Origin: Flavobacterium sp. LC2016-13
GTDB taxonomy: Bacteria > Bacteroidota > Bacteroidia > Flavobacteriales > Flavobacteriaceae
Assembly (NCBI RefSeq): GCF_009707955.1
Contig: NZ_WMDQ01000010.1
Location: forward strand, 156,198 to 220,197
Length of the DNA stretch: 64,000 nt
Reading direction: 5' to 3'
Shown: positions 45,134-53,908 of the stretch, piece by piece
How the letters are laid out: every line of letters begins with the position of its first letter
Position numbering within the stretch: position 1 is the stretch's first letter
Translations under genes and position numbers: made by a program
The notes under the pieces: generated by a model
The model's database searches: none
What the model was told of the DNA's origin: nothing
What the model saw: only the letters and a program-made list of their open reading frames with translations

Positions 45134-46009
45134 ATGAAAAATATATCAAAAAGATTATTTTATCTATTAAACTTTACACTCTTTTTTGCCCCCTTAGCCC
45201 ATGCTCAATTTCAATTGAGCAACAGGCTATTTAAAGATAATAAAACAGCTATAAATATAGGTTATGCAGGTGAATTTGAAAAAATACGTGTAGCGGCGGT
45301 GTATGGAGTTACGTCCAAAAATTTAGATGATGCTAAAGATTTGGTTTGGCAACAAGCTATTCTGGATTTGCCATTGGTCAAAAAAGTATCGATGGCTACT
45401 GTTTTTACTAATATTAAACAAGGTAATTTTGCACAGTTTGAAATAAAACAAGCCTTTGCTTATAAAATTGACCTTTCAGATACTCAGTCTTTATCTGCAG
45501 GACTTGGAGTAAGTTTCAATAAACAATCTATTAATTACAGTAATGGATTTAATCCGAATGATAATGTTGATTTGGAAGATCCTTATTTGTTAGGAAACAG
45601 CTATTCTGAAAACGGATTCGATATGGAAGTTGGCATTGTTTACAAATTCAAAAAATTGCAAGTAGCATTAGGGCTTCCTTCATTATTACAACACAAACAA
45701 AAAAATGTAGGTTTTACAGCTTATACCGAATACGAGTTCAAACTTAATGAAAAATTCGATTTAACCCCTTCTGTTTTAATGACAGAGGCTCAAAATAAAA
45801 AAGTTGAAGCTTTTACTTCTTTCAGTGTAAATTACATCAAAAAAGCTTCGTTACAAATAGGGTATAGTAATTTTAAACAAGTAGTAATGGGTTTTGGAAT
45901 TAATTATAAAAAAATGAATTTTGCTTATAATTATTCATTTTCTTCTAATTCTGAATTCAAAGCATTAGTAGGTAATACAAGCCAGTTTGGATTATTTTTT
46001 AATATCTAA
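45134..46009 (+). CDS. PorP/SprF-family T9SS outer-membrane protein
   Basis: This 291-residue outer-membrane barrel has a signal peptide ending APLAHAQ, and FQLSNRLFKDNKTAINIGYA at the start of the mature part, the typical PorP/SprF opening. Repeated amphipathic strands follow (QSLSAGLGVSFNKQSINYSN, LQVALGLPSLLQHKQ, ASLQIGYSNFKQVVMGFGIN). SprF-like proteins handle secretion or anchoring of partner T9SS type B substrates, normally the adhesin encoded next to them. Here it closes the surface-protein operon. Its length is normal. Confidence 0.92.
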   Translation: MKNISKRLFYLLNFTLFFAPLAHAQFQLSNRLFKDNKTAINIGYAGEFEKIRVAAVYGVTSKNLDDAKDLVWQQAILDLPLVKKVSMATVFTNIKQGNFAQFEIKQAFAYKIDLSDTQSLSAGLGVSFNKQSINYSNGFNPNDNVDLEDPYLLGNSYSENGFDMEVGIVYKFKKLQVALGLPSLLQHKQKNVGFTAYTEYEFKLNEKFDLTPSVLMTEAQNKKVEAFTSFSVNYIKKASLQIGYSNFKQVVMGFGINYKKMNFAYNYSFSSNSEFKALVGNTSQFGLFFNI

Positions 46010-46155
46010 TTTTATTCACTATTGTTATTTAATTGTATGAAGTTAATCTTAATTTTTAAATGAAAGACTTTCTGAGAAAGTCAAGCAAAAGGGTTTAAAA
46101 TTTTGATATTTCAACACCTTTAATATTGATTAGATAAATGAATTTAAGAAAAAAC

Positions 46156-46192
46156 AAATGGGTTGTCATTTTTGGCAGCCCATTTATTTTTG
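46156..46192 (+). terminator. Terminator after PorP/SprF
   Basis: AAATGGGTTGTC and GGCAGCCCATTT form a 12-bp stem with G-T pairs around ATTTTT, followed by ATTTTTGT. It ends the surface-protein operon. Confidence 0.75.
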
Positions 46193-46349
46193 TATAAGAT
46201 TAAAATTTTACAACAGAATAATTATTGTAAAGCATTACTTTTTTGTTTTTTTACATCAGGATGAAGACATTATTAAAATATTGGTTTTGAAAATTTATTT
46301 ACATAAATAATTCTTTCTGGAATGTTATATATTAAAGAAAAAAATAATA

Positions 46350-46357
46350 TAGTTTTG
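46350..46357 (+). promoter_or_regulatory. Candidate -7 element of the TonB receptor gene
   Basis: TAGTTTTG followed by C fits TAnnTTTGC, 98 nt before the chosen start at 46456. No clear -33 TTG was seen. Confidence 0.4.
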
Positions 46358-46455
46358 CGCCCGAAAACTGTGGTAAGCTTTTGTATAAAAAAATCACAAA
46401 ACGCTATTTTTTTATTCAATTAAAACTAGCTGCTGAATTAATTATAATTATCGAA

Positions 46456-48621
46456 ATGAAAAAAATTATTTTGTTTTTAACGCTGTCAATACAATATACA
46501 TATGGACAAAACAAAGTGGAAAAAGACAGTACAAAAAACAGTCAGCTTGAAGAGGTTATTGTAACGGCCAACAAAGTAGAACAAAAAAATGTAGAGGTTC
46601 CTGTATCTGTCACTTCTATTTCGGCAAAAGCAATCGCAGATTCCAGATTAATAAGCTACTCTGATTTAACTGCAAGAGTTCCTAATTATTTATACCAAGG
46701 ATCTGGTGTTGGTTTTCAATCGATACATTCTATAAGGGGAATTCAGGTGTTTAGTTATAACCCGGCTGTATCCACTTATGTTGATGATGTAAATTCATTT
46801 GATATTATGGCTGGTGGATTTGAACTTACCGATATTGATCGTATTGAGATTTTACGCGGGCCCCAAAGTACCCTTTTTGGGCGAAATGCTATGGGGGGTG
46901 TTGTAAATGTTTATACTAAGAAACCGACCAATAAAACTACAGGATTTATAGAACTGGAAAGCGGAAATTTTGCTTTACAGCGTTATTCGGCTGGTATCAA
47001 AACACCATTTATTAAAGACAAATTATTTTTTGGTTTAAATGGTTTATTCCTGAAAAAAGATGGTTTTATGAAAAACGACATCACAGGAACCCCATCGACA
47101 GATACCAGTTTAAACGGAAAAACCATTGGGGATGAAGAAAACACATATGGAAATATTTTCTTGAAATGGCTCGTTAATCATAAACTTAGTTTTACCGCTA
47201 ATGTCAAACATCAAAGAGATTTTTCAAATGCATCAGGTTATTTGGTATCACAAAAATCGGAAAAAATTGCTTTGGAAACACCTACGGTCATTAATCTGGC
47301 TAGAATAGGAACTCATGAAAGAAAAATGACTAATTATTCCTTAACAGTAAAATATCAAGCCCAAAACTTCGAGCTAACTTCTATTAGTGCTTTCCAACAA
47401 ATTTATTTTTTGTTTAAAAATATGGATTTCCCTGGTTATTATGAATCCTTCTATAGAAGTAGTATTGGAGAAAAACTACCAACACAAAATGTATGGAGTC
47501 AAGAGGTTCGAATTAATTCTTCTAACAAAAATAACAAGTTTCAATACATTGCGGGTTTATATGGTTTTAAGCAAATTAGCTATGACCCAACAAGTAATTT
47601 AGCCTATGAATTGGCTCCAAATAAATATGTAATTTATAGAAATAAAAGAAATAACAGCGGATATGCAGCTTTTGGAGAAATCAGTTATAAATTTCTAGAT
47701 AAGCTAAAAGTAGTTGCTGGAGCAAGATACGATATTGAAGAACGTGAATCTGTTTTTAATGGTTTTGGAGATGCCGTTTTTGTGGGCGGGGTATTTACAC
47801 AAATAAAACCTGACGTAACAAAGTCGGTAAGCTATAGTTCTTTTTCTCCTAAAGCCTCTTTAATTTATAATCTTGACAAAAAATCAAATGTTTATGCGAC
47901 ATTTACACGTGGTTTTAGAGCTGGAGGAATAAGTTCTCAAATTGTTCCTGCGGGAGTCCGTCAAGATTATGATCCCGAATATTCGGATAATTTTGAATTA
48001 GGTTACAAAACCAATTTTTGGGACAACAGAGTAAACTTGAATGTAGCAGCATTTATGATTAATTGGCAGGATTTGCAATTCTCTAATTTGGTTGCACCGG
48101 CTACTTATTCTATGGAAAATGTAGGTGATGCATACTCAAAAGGAATTGAATTAGAAGCTAATATTATTCCTGTAAAAGGCCTGCAATTGGATTTTGCCTA
48201 TGCAATAAATGATGCTGAATATAAAGATTTTGATTTAAAAAGAATAGATTTTGCATCAGGATCAGTAATTGTAACACCAATAGGAGGTAATAAACTATCT
48301 AATGCTCCAAAGACAACATTTTATACCGCAGCTCAATATTCAATCGAAACCTCAGAAAAAGTAAATTTACTGTTTCGAGTTGAATTTAGAAACATTGGAG
48401 GATATTATACTGATATTCAAAATAGTCTCTACCAGCCCACTTATCATGTTGTAAATACAAGATTTGGATTAAGTTATAAAAATTACGGATTGTTTTTATG
48501 GACTAAAAATTTAACCAATGAACACTATTTGTTATATGGAAGCAGTGATACCAGTTTAAGAAGGTCTTCTGTTGCTGCAATGCCAAGTCAGATAGGAATG
48601 ACATTATCTTTTAGATTTTAA
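46456..48621 (+). CDS. TonB-dependent receptor
   Basis: I placed the start at the ATG 46456 because it opens a signal peptide (MKKIILFLTLSIQYTYGQ); the frame is open back to a TTG at 46381. The 721-residue receptor has a TonB-box-like start (LEEVIVTANK), a plug domain with VPVSVTSISAKAIADSRLIS and the typical EILRGPQSTLFGRNAMGGVV, and a 22-strand barrel ending IGMTLSFRF. It imports a large or scarce nutrient across the outer membrane. No SusD or regulator is beside it, so the substrate is open. The form resembles the iron-complex class without an N-terminal carboxypeptidase-like domain. Confidence 0.94.
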   Translation: MKKIILFLTLSIQYTYGQNKVEKDSTKNSQLEEVIVTANKVEQKNVEVPVSVTSISAKAIADSRLISYSDLTARVPNYLYQGSGVGFQSIHSIRGIQVFSYNPAVSTYVDDVNSFDIMAGGFELTDIDRIEILRGPQSTLFGRNAMGGVVNVYTKKPTNKTTGFIELESGNFALQRYSAGIKTPFIKDKLFFGLNGLFLKKDGFMKNDITGTPSTDTSLNGKTIGDEENTYGNIFLKWLVNHKLSFTANVKHQRDFSNASGYLVSQKSEKIALETPTVINLARIGTHERKMTNYSLTVKYQAQNFELTSISAFQQIYFLFKNMDFPGYYESFYRSSIGEKLPTQNVWSQEVRINSSNKNNKFQYIAGLYGFKQISYDPTSNLAYELAPNKYVIYRNKRNNSGYAAFGEISYKFLDKLKVVAGARYDIEERESVFNGFGDAVFVGGVFTQIKPDVTKSVSYSSFSPKASLIYNLDKKSNVYATFTRGFRAGGISSQIVPAGVRQDYDPEYSDNFELGYKTNFWDNRVNLNVAAFMINWQDLQFSNLVAPATYSMENVGDAYSKGIELEANIIPVKGLQLDFAYAINDAEYKDFDLKRIDFASGSVIVTPIGGNKLSNAPKTTFYTAAQYSIETSEKVNLLFRVEFRNIGGYYTDIQNSLYQPTYHVVNTRFGLSYKNYGLFLWTKNLTNEHYLLYGSSDTSLRRSSVAAMPSQIGMTLSFRF

Positions 48622-48747
48622 TTATTCATTTACAGTTGCTAAAAAATGAAAGAGATTAGATTTTTTTATCAAAATAACTAAAACTAATTTTTAGCAATAG
48701 TTTGTGATTTAACCCTAAGATATAGTAATTAGTCGATTTATTTTTTT

Positions 48748-49230
48748 CTATCTAAGAATTTCTATTAGCAGAACCCATGCATCTGAAACAGATTTTATAA
48801 ATGATACAATAAAAGCAAAAGCAATAAAATACAATCCTGTTTGACCTAAAAATAAAATATAAATACCCCCAATTATATATGGTAGTACAGCTAACTGGTC
48901 AAAAAATAGATTCATTAAAAAAAGTCTTTTATATTCGGGATTTGTTTCTATGTGGATTTTTAAATCTGCTTTCGTTATAATTGCCCATAAAATAAAACCT
49001 AGAAATGTAAACAGGAAGCCAATTAACTTGGGGGTTTGTTTTGGTATAAGCAGAATAAGAGAAAAAATCAAAATAGAAATTAATAATAACAGAGAGAAAG
49101 ATGCTCGTGTTGGAAGTGATGAATGCTGCAAAATTTTTTCTAGATTAATAGAGATCCCTATAAAAATTAAGCCTGTAAGTGCTGCTGATGCACTTGCTGA
49201 TGCATTGTAAAAGTTAGAACATTCATACAT
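48748..49230 (-). CDS. Small inner-membrane protein of unknown function
   Basis: This 160-residue protein has four predicted membrane helices: ASASAALTGLIFIGISINL, LLLLISILIFSLILLIP, LIGFLFTFLGFILWAII and LPYIIGGIYILFLGQTGLYF. I do not recognise the family. It lies alone between the TonB receptor and a long gene-free stretch. The consistent helices and regular start support a real gene. Confidence 0.75.
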   Translation of the reverse strand: MYECSNFYNASASASAALTGLIFIGISINLEKILQHSSLPTRASFSLLLLISILIFSLILLIPKQTPKLIGFLFTFLGFILWAIITKADLKIHIETNPEYKRLFLMNLFFDQLAVLPYIIGGIYILFLGQTGLYFIAFAFIVSFIKSVSDAWVLLIEILR

Positions 49231-50157
49231 TTTATTGTATTTTTAAAATTTTTCTGAAAAGTGCCGATTCAATTATATTTTCTTGATACTAATTTTTTGA
49301 ATGAAGTTAGTTTAAAATTAGTTCTGAAAGACTGCTGGCAGTCCCTCCTGTTCCGTTATTTTTTATTATGATCTGTACACTGTATCAATTAGTTTAATAT
49401 TACTTGAAGAGCACGCTATTATTTACCTTTGGAGCATGATCTGCTTTCGAAAATTTCATTATATTTTGTAAAAGGTAAAAAAGCTTATTTATAATAATGT
49501 ATAATCCGTTTTCTATTTCAGGAAAATGGAAATCAAAAAATGTAGTATCCTTTTCTCTTATTATAAGTACATATGAGTTTTTACGTTTTCAATTATTTTA
49601 TTTAGATGTATATTTTCTATTGGTTGTTTTTTATATCAACCTTGGAATAACTAAGTATAGTTCTATTATATTCTCCATTCTTTGAGCTGAATGATTAATT
49701 TTATTGATATGTTTTTTTGTGATTTCATCAAAACTGCTTTCTATTTCTGAATATACTGACAAAACAAAAGGGAAACTTAGTTTATACATTGAAAGAAACT
49801 ACCCTAGTTAGGGCTGACTGGAATTTAAAATCATTAATACTACTTTATATGAGTCTCTTGCTTTTATGCCAATAGTAATTAAGTTGAGATTATATTCAAT
49901 TGTGACAACGATGTTATTTTATCAAATATATAATTAGTCAATCTCTGATCATTTCTTGTTTTAATAATTTGATTTATTTTTAGTCATAACTTTCATTATA
50001 TTTATACTATAAAAATGATTTGGTTGTCATGTGTTCTTAATGATAATTATTTAATCTGAATTTAGCTAGTTTTAAATATGTTTTATTTTTATAATCTATA
50101 GTCAATTTAAGTATTTTTTCCAGTATTCATACTTAAGTAATAATAGTCTGATTAATT
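49231..50157. other. Gene-free spacer of about 0.9 kb
   Basis: I see no credible gene, repeat or strong hairpin. A 62-residue frame at 49497-49685 has no family features and is probably chance. Confidence 0.5.
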
Positions 50158-50985
50158 CTATTTATCACTATCAATATTATAGCGAAGTGGAGGTTTGCCT
50201 AAAACTTTTTTAAACATTGTAACAAAGCTGCTACTGCTTTCATATCCTAATTCATAAGCAATGGATTTAACACTTTCGCCTAAAGACAACTTTTTTATAG
50301 CAGTAACAATATGTAATTGTCGCTTCCATTGACCATAACTCAAACCTGTTTCCTCTGATAATTTTCTTGCAAGATTTCTTTCACTCATACCAATCTGCTT
50401 TGCTATTTGGCTCATTTTTTGTTTATTAGAAGGATCATTTATTAGAAAACCTACTAAATCCTGCAATTTTGCATCGGCAGGCATTGGCAGATACAACTTT
50501 TCAACTTTTGCAATGCAAATTTCATCTAACAAAACATTTATAATATTTAACTCTTGTTTAGAATACTTTTCAGTAATAACAAATAAGGAGCAAGCCATAA
50601 TTAATTCTCGGAGTAATCTGCTTACCAATAGTGTGCAGCAGTTTTCAGGCAAAGACACTTTTTTTGTAGGTTCAAAATAAATGGAAACACATTCAACAGC
50701 TCCAGTACCAAAAACACAATGTGATAGACCGCTGGGAATCCAAACCGCATTTTGTGCCGGTACTAGCCAAATTGCATTATCAACTTCGCAATTCAATACA
50801 CCGTTTTTGACATAAAGCAGTTGCGCTTTTCTGTGGCTGTGACGATACGATTTTTCGAATACATCTAATGGGGTTTTGAAATTAAAAGCCATTACTTCTT
50901 TTGGATTGGCATCTATATTTCTTAATATTTCAAAATCATTATTAGCTGCCATTTTTTTATACATTTTTGATTGCAATATATCCAT
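50158..50985 (-). CDS. AraC-family regulator with N-terminal cupin domain (PobR-like position)
   Basis: The frame is open up to an ATG at 51015, but a terminator hairpin covers its first codons, so I placed the start at the next ATG (50985, MDILQSK); 50964 and 50952 are also possible. The N-terminal part is a cupin sensor domain (SYRHSHRKAQLLYVKNGVL, AVWIPSGLSHCV). The C-terminal 100 residues are an AraC domain (MSQIAKQIGMSERNLARKLS, SIAYELGYESSSSFVTMFKK, then VLGKPPLRY). It lies just after the PobA-like hydroxylase in the same direction. AraC-type PobR proteins control pobA in other bacteria, so control of the neighbour in response to an aromatic acid is likely. Confidence 0.88.
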   Translation of the reverse strand: MDILQSKMYKKMAANNDFEILRNIDANPKEVMAFNFKTPLDVFEKSYRHSHRKAQLLYVKNGVLNCEVDNAIWLVPAQNAVWIPSGLSHCVFGTGAVECVSIYFEPTKKVSLPENCCTLLVSRLLRELIMACSLFVITEKYSKQELNIINVLLDEICIAKVEKLYLPMPADAKLQDLVGFLINDPSNKQKMSQIAKQIGMSERNLARKLSEETGLSYGQWKRQLHIVTAIKKLSLGESVKSIAYELGYESSSSFVTMFKKVLGKPPLRYNIDSDK

Positions 50986-50993
50986 AAAAAGGT

Positions 50994-51023
50994 AACCCAC
51001 AATGTTTAAGACCATTGTGGGTT
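50994..51023 (-). terminator. Terminator between pobA-like gene and AraC regulator
   Basis: AACCCACAATG and CATTGTGGGTT are perfect 11-bp inverted arms with an 8-nt loop, followed on the minus strand by ACCTTTTTAT. It lies 18 nt past the hydroxylase stop and overlaps the first codons of the longest AraC frame, which decides for a later start. Confidence 0.75.
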
Positions 51024-51040
51024 GAGAAATTTAAATATGA

Positions 51041-52216
51041 TTAAATGCCGGCCATCATTTCTGAGTACAATCTAGATGCTGAGCCCAATTCAATTAATCT
51101 TTCTAAATTTGCTTTTGCCAATTTAGCCCTGTAAGGACTTTTACCCAGCATTTCTGAGCTGTCATGTAGCATATCTACATAAGAAGAAGAGAATTCTTGA
51201 TAATTCCAAGTACGCTTCAGGCAGGTGTCTGAGTAAGCGTCTAATGCTGTTTCTTCGCCGGTTTCAAAATAACTTTTTAGAGCTGTTGCCAAAATATCGG
51301 CATCATATAATGCAAGATTCATTCCCTTGCCCCCCACTGGCGAAATGATATGTGCAGCATCACCTACCAAAAATATATTTTGATATCTCATCGGCTCAAA
51401 AACTGCACTGCGCAATGGAAATAGTGATTTTTCTAAAATAGAAGTTTCTTCCATATCAGGTTCATACATTCTCGACTTTATTTCTTTCCAGCATCTTTCG
51501 TCTGTCCAATCCTCTAATTTATCTGTCGGGTGACATTCTAAATACACCCTGCTTTTATCTTGTCTAGGGAATTGAGCTGCCAGTCCTCTTTCTCCCATAG
51601 ACATGCAGATTTTAGGTTTTATATCTACAAACAAATTCAGCCAGGTAATACCGTAATCCTGTGTGTATTTTTTCAAAATACCATCAGGAATCACTTTTTT
51701 ACTAACTCCGCTATATCCATCACAGCCAGCTATAAAATCGCAGTATATTTCGTGCTTACCACCTTCTTTGTCTGTGTAGGTTACAGTTGGTTTTTTCGTT
51801 TCAAGGTTTATAATCTTAACATCTTTTGCTTCATAATGCAATGCACAGTTTTTTTCAGTAAGATTGTTAATTAAGTTTATAACCAATAATTGCTGCGGAC
51901 AAAGGCGTACTTCGGAATCAATGCTTCCATCTCCAACATTTGTTGAAAGCATATAGCTTTTACCTTCATAACGAAATTCTGTATCCATTGCCGGCGGACC
52001 AACCACTACATCGCCTAAACCCCAGCGAAAAAACATTTTGGAGGCTCTTGCTTCTACTGAACCTGCTCGATTTTGCATTTTAATTGCACTCAAGCTGCTT
52101 TGTTCTAACAAAATAAAAGGAATGTTAGCCTGAGAAAGTAAAGCTCCTAATGTTAAACCAGATACTCCAGAACCAATAATTACAACTTTGGTCTCTTCTT
52201 TTTTTATTGTTGACAT
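51041..52216 (-). CDS. FAD-dependent aromatic hydroxylase, PobA (4-hydroxybenzoate 3-monooxygenase)-like
   Basis: This 391-residue flavoprotein shows the FAD-binding VVIIGSGVSGLTLGALL (about 11-27), the middle FIAGCDGYSGVSKKVIPDG (DG motif near 163-180), and the second FAD motif FLVGDAAHIISPVGGKGMNL. The segments VEDWTDERCW-type (LEDWTDERCWKEIKSRM) and LEKSLFPLRSAVFEPMRYQN are close to what I recall of PobA. PobA hydroxylates 4-hydroxybenzoate to protocatechuate with NADPH. The protein lacks the usual RAGVLE loop (RAGSVEARA here), so the substrate may be a related phenol. The AraC regulator follows. No ring-cleavage genes are in the window. Confidence 0.85.
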   Translation of the reverse strand: MSTIKKEETKVVIIGSGVSGLTLGALLSQANIPFILLEQSSLSAIKMQNRAGSVEARASKMFFRWGLGDVVVGPPAMDTEFRYEGKSYMLSTNVGDGSIDSEVRLCPQQLLVINLINNLTEKNCALHYEAKDVKIINLETKKPTVTYTDKEGGKHEIYCDFIAGCDGYSGVSKKVIPDGILKKYTQDYGITWLNLFVDIKPKICMSMGERGLAAQFPRQDKSRVYLECHPTDKLEDWTDERCWKEIKSRMYEPDMEETSILEKSLFPLRSAVFEPMRYQNIFLVGDAAHIISPVGGKGMNLALYDADILATALKSYFETGEETALDAYSDTCLKRTWNYQEFSSSYVDMLHDSSEMLGKSPYRAKLAKANLERLIELGSASRLYSEMMAGI

Positions 52217-52798
52217 ATTTTAAAATGTTTTAGAGTACAAAAATATTCTAATAACAAAACATGTTAATTTGAAATAATAACAATTAATTTATCATTTCTG
52301 CCAAAACAAAAAAAGGTTTTCTTGAGAACGACTAGACAAAAGAAAAAAGTGTTTTTTAAAATTCATGCAAATTTATTTCATATAAATCTCTGCTGAATAT
52401 TTATGTTTCTAATAATATCCGACAAGGTTAATTAAAATTTAATCTTTATAAAATATTTGCCCTTCATGTTTTCTGTACTCATTTATTGAACCCCTTTTAA
52501 AGCCTGATAAGGAAATTAAATCACTGCTAAAAATTAAACAAAAAAGATAAATATTATCTGTTTTAAACATGATTTGTGTTCTGTAGATCACGAACCTCTT
52601 TTTATGTTGCAGTAATAAGATATTCAGAGCTTCTTTTAGTCTATTTTTTCGAACCGTAAATAATGGTTTAAGATGATTCTGACCCGCTTCATTGGAGATT
52701 TATTTATGAATCTTGTCAAGAAATACAGTTCAAATTAAAAGTATTTGGAGCCCTAATCTATTATTTTCATAATGAAGTTTCAACCTGTTTTTAAGCAG
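52217..52798. other. Gene-free spacer upstream of the pobA-like gene
   Basis: AT-rich, no gene recognised. It should hold the promoter of the pobA-like gene at its left end and the end of the PepSY gene transcript at its right end; no clear terminator was seen. Confidence 0.5.
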
Positions 52799-53887
52799 TT
52801 ATTGCTTTTTGCCTTTTCTTTTCCAAAGAATAAATCCCGTAATAGAAAGTATTGCAGGGCTAAATCCGGCAATTACATAAAGAATTTTAATCCAAAAATT
52901 ATCATAATCCCCTCTGTGAAGCTGTTTCATCATCCAATAAAATCGGTCGGAAAATGATTTTTCTTCAATCCGTATTGTTTTGATCCAATTGCCATTATCA
53001 CTGTCATAATAAATGTCACTCCCTTTACCAAAATACAATGGATTTTCAGTATCCGAAAACTCGCCGCTTACTATAATATCCGTTTTTTTATCAGCGGCTA
53101 TTTTTATGGCAATTGGATTAAAATTCGGAATTTCTCTGGCATGTTTTATTACTTGGTCAATATTTGCCTTTACCTGATAATTCTGTTCTTTCTTAGGAAT
53201 CAATTCCCATTCAGCAGGTAGAAAAAGACTTTTATTCATCCAGAAACCGGTGAAAAAAAGAATGAAATTAAGTATCAAAGTCCAGACACCAATAATCCTG
53301 TGCAATGAAGAAGAAAGGGATCTGGAAGATTTACGATTTAACTTCTCTTTAAAAGTAAGTACAGCAAATATCTTTTTACGATAAATGATCACACCTGTAA
53401 TTAAGTTTAACAGTAAAGCAATGGCCGCAATGGCAGTTATGAGTCTGCCTGGTTTATCAATTAAAAGCGAGTAATGCGCAACATACAGCCAGCGGAAAAA
53501 AGGCGACTGCAAAGAGCCGAAACTGCCTTCTCTTACAATTTTCCCCGAATAAGGGTCTATCATACAACAATAGAGATAATTATCGATTGTATTGCCCTGA
53601 TAATTAAAAATCATAAATTCATAGGTGTCGCAGCTATTTCTCGGAAAAGTCTGCAACATAATCTGTCGTGCTTCGGGATACGTCTCAGAGACTTTATGAT
53701 ACATCTCATTTAACGAAATGGTTTTACTGCCCTTTACACAGCAATGCATTGGTGGATTATTGAAATACTCAATCTCTTTTTTAAAAACCAATAAAGTGCC
53801 CGAAATTCCAAAAAACAGATACAGTACCCCGAAAAACAATCCGAGGTAACTGTGCAGTTTAAATGAGGTTTTTGTGATTTTTTTCAC
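52799..53887 (-). CDS. PepSY-associated transmembrane protein
   Basis: This 362-residue inner-membrane protein has the PepSY_TM plan. N-terminal helix (LHSYLGLFFGVLYLFFGISG, then TLLVF), a large periplasmic PepSY part, helices near 160-180 (LITAIAAIALLLNLITGVII) and 210-230, a second PepSY part, and a C-terminal helix (IAGFSPAILSITGFILWKRK). Members often act with TonB receptors in iron or siderophore use, probably as reductases. Unusual Cys pairs appear (PPMHCC near 47-52, YLYCCMIDP near 105), which might bind metal. It starts 21 bp after the TonB receptor in the same operon. Confidence 0.9.
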   Translation of the reverse strand: MKKITKTSFKLHSYLGLFFGVLYLFFGISGTLLVFKKEIEYFNNPPMHCCVKGSKTISLNEMYHKVSETYPEARQIMLQTFPRNSCDTYEFMIFNYQGNTIDNYLYCCMIDPYSGKIVREGSFGSLQSPFFRWLYVAHYSLLIDKPGRLITAIAAIALLLNLITGVIIYRKKIFAVLTFKEKLNRKSSRSLSSSLHRIIGVWTLILNFILFFTGFWMNKSLFLPAEWELIPKKEQNYQVKANIDQVIKHAREIPNFNPIAIKIAADKKTDIIVSGEFSDTENPLYFGKGSDIYYDSDNGNWIKTIRIEEKSFSDRFYWMMKQLHRGDYDNFWIKILYVIAGFSPAILSITGFILWKRKGKKQ

Positions 53888-53908
53888 TAGAAGTTCTGAA
53901 TTACAGCA

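Noticed and set aside
49497..49685. Plus-strand 62-residue frame
   Set aside because: A hydrophobic chance frame in an AT-rich spacer without a family match.
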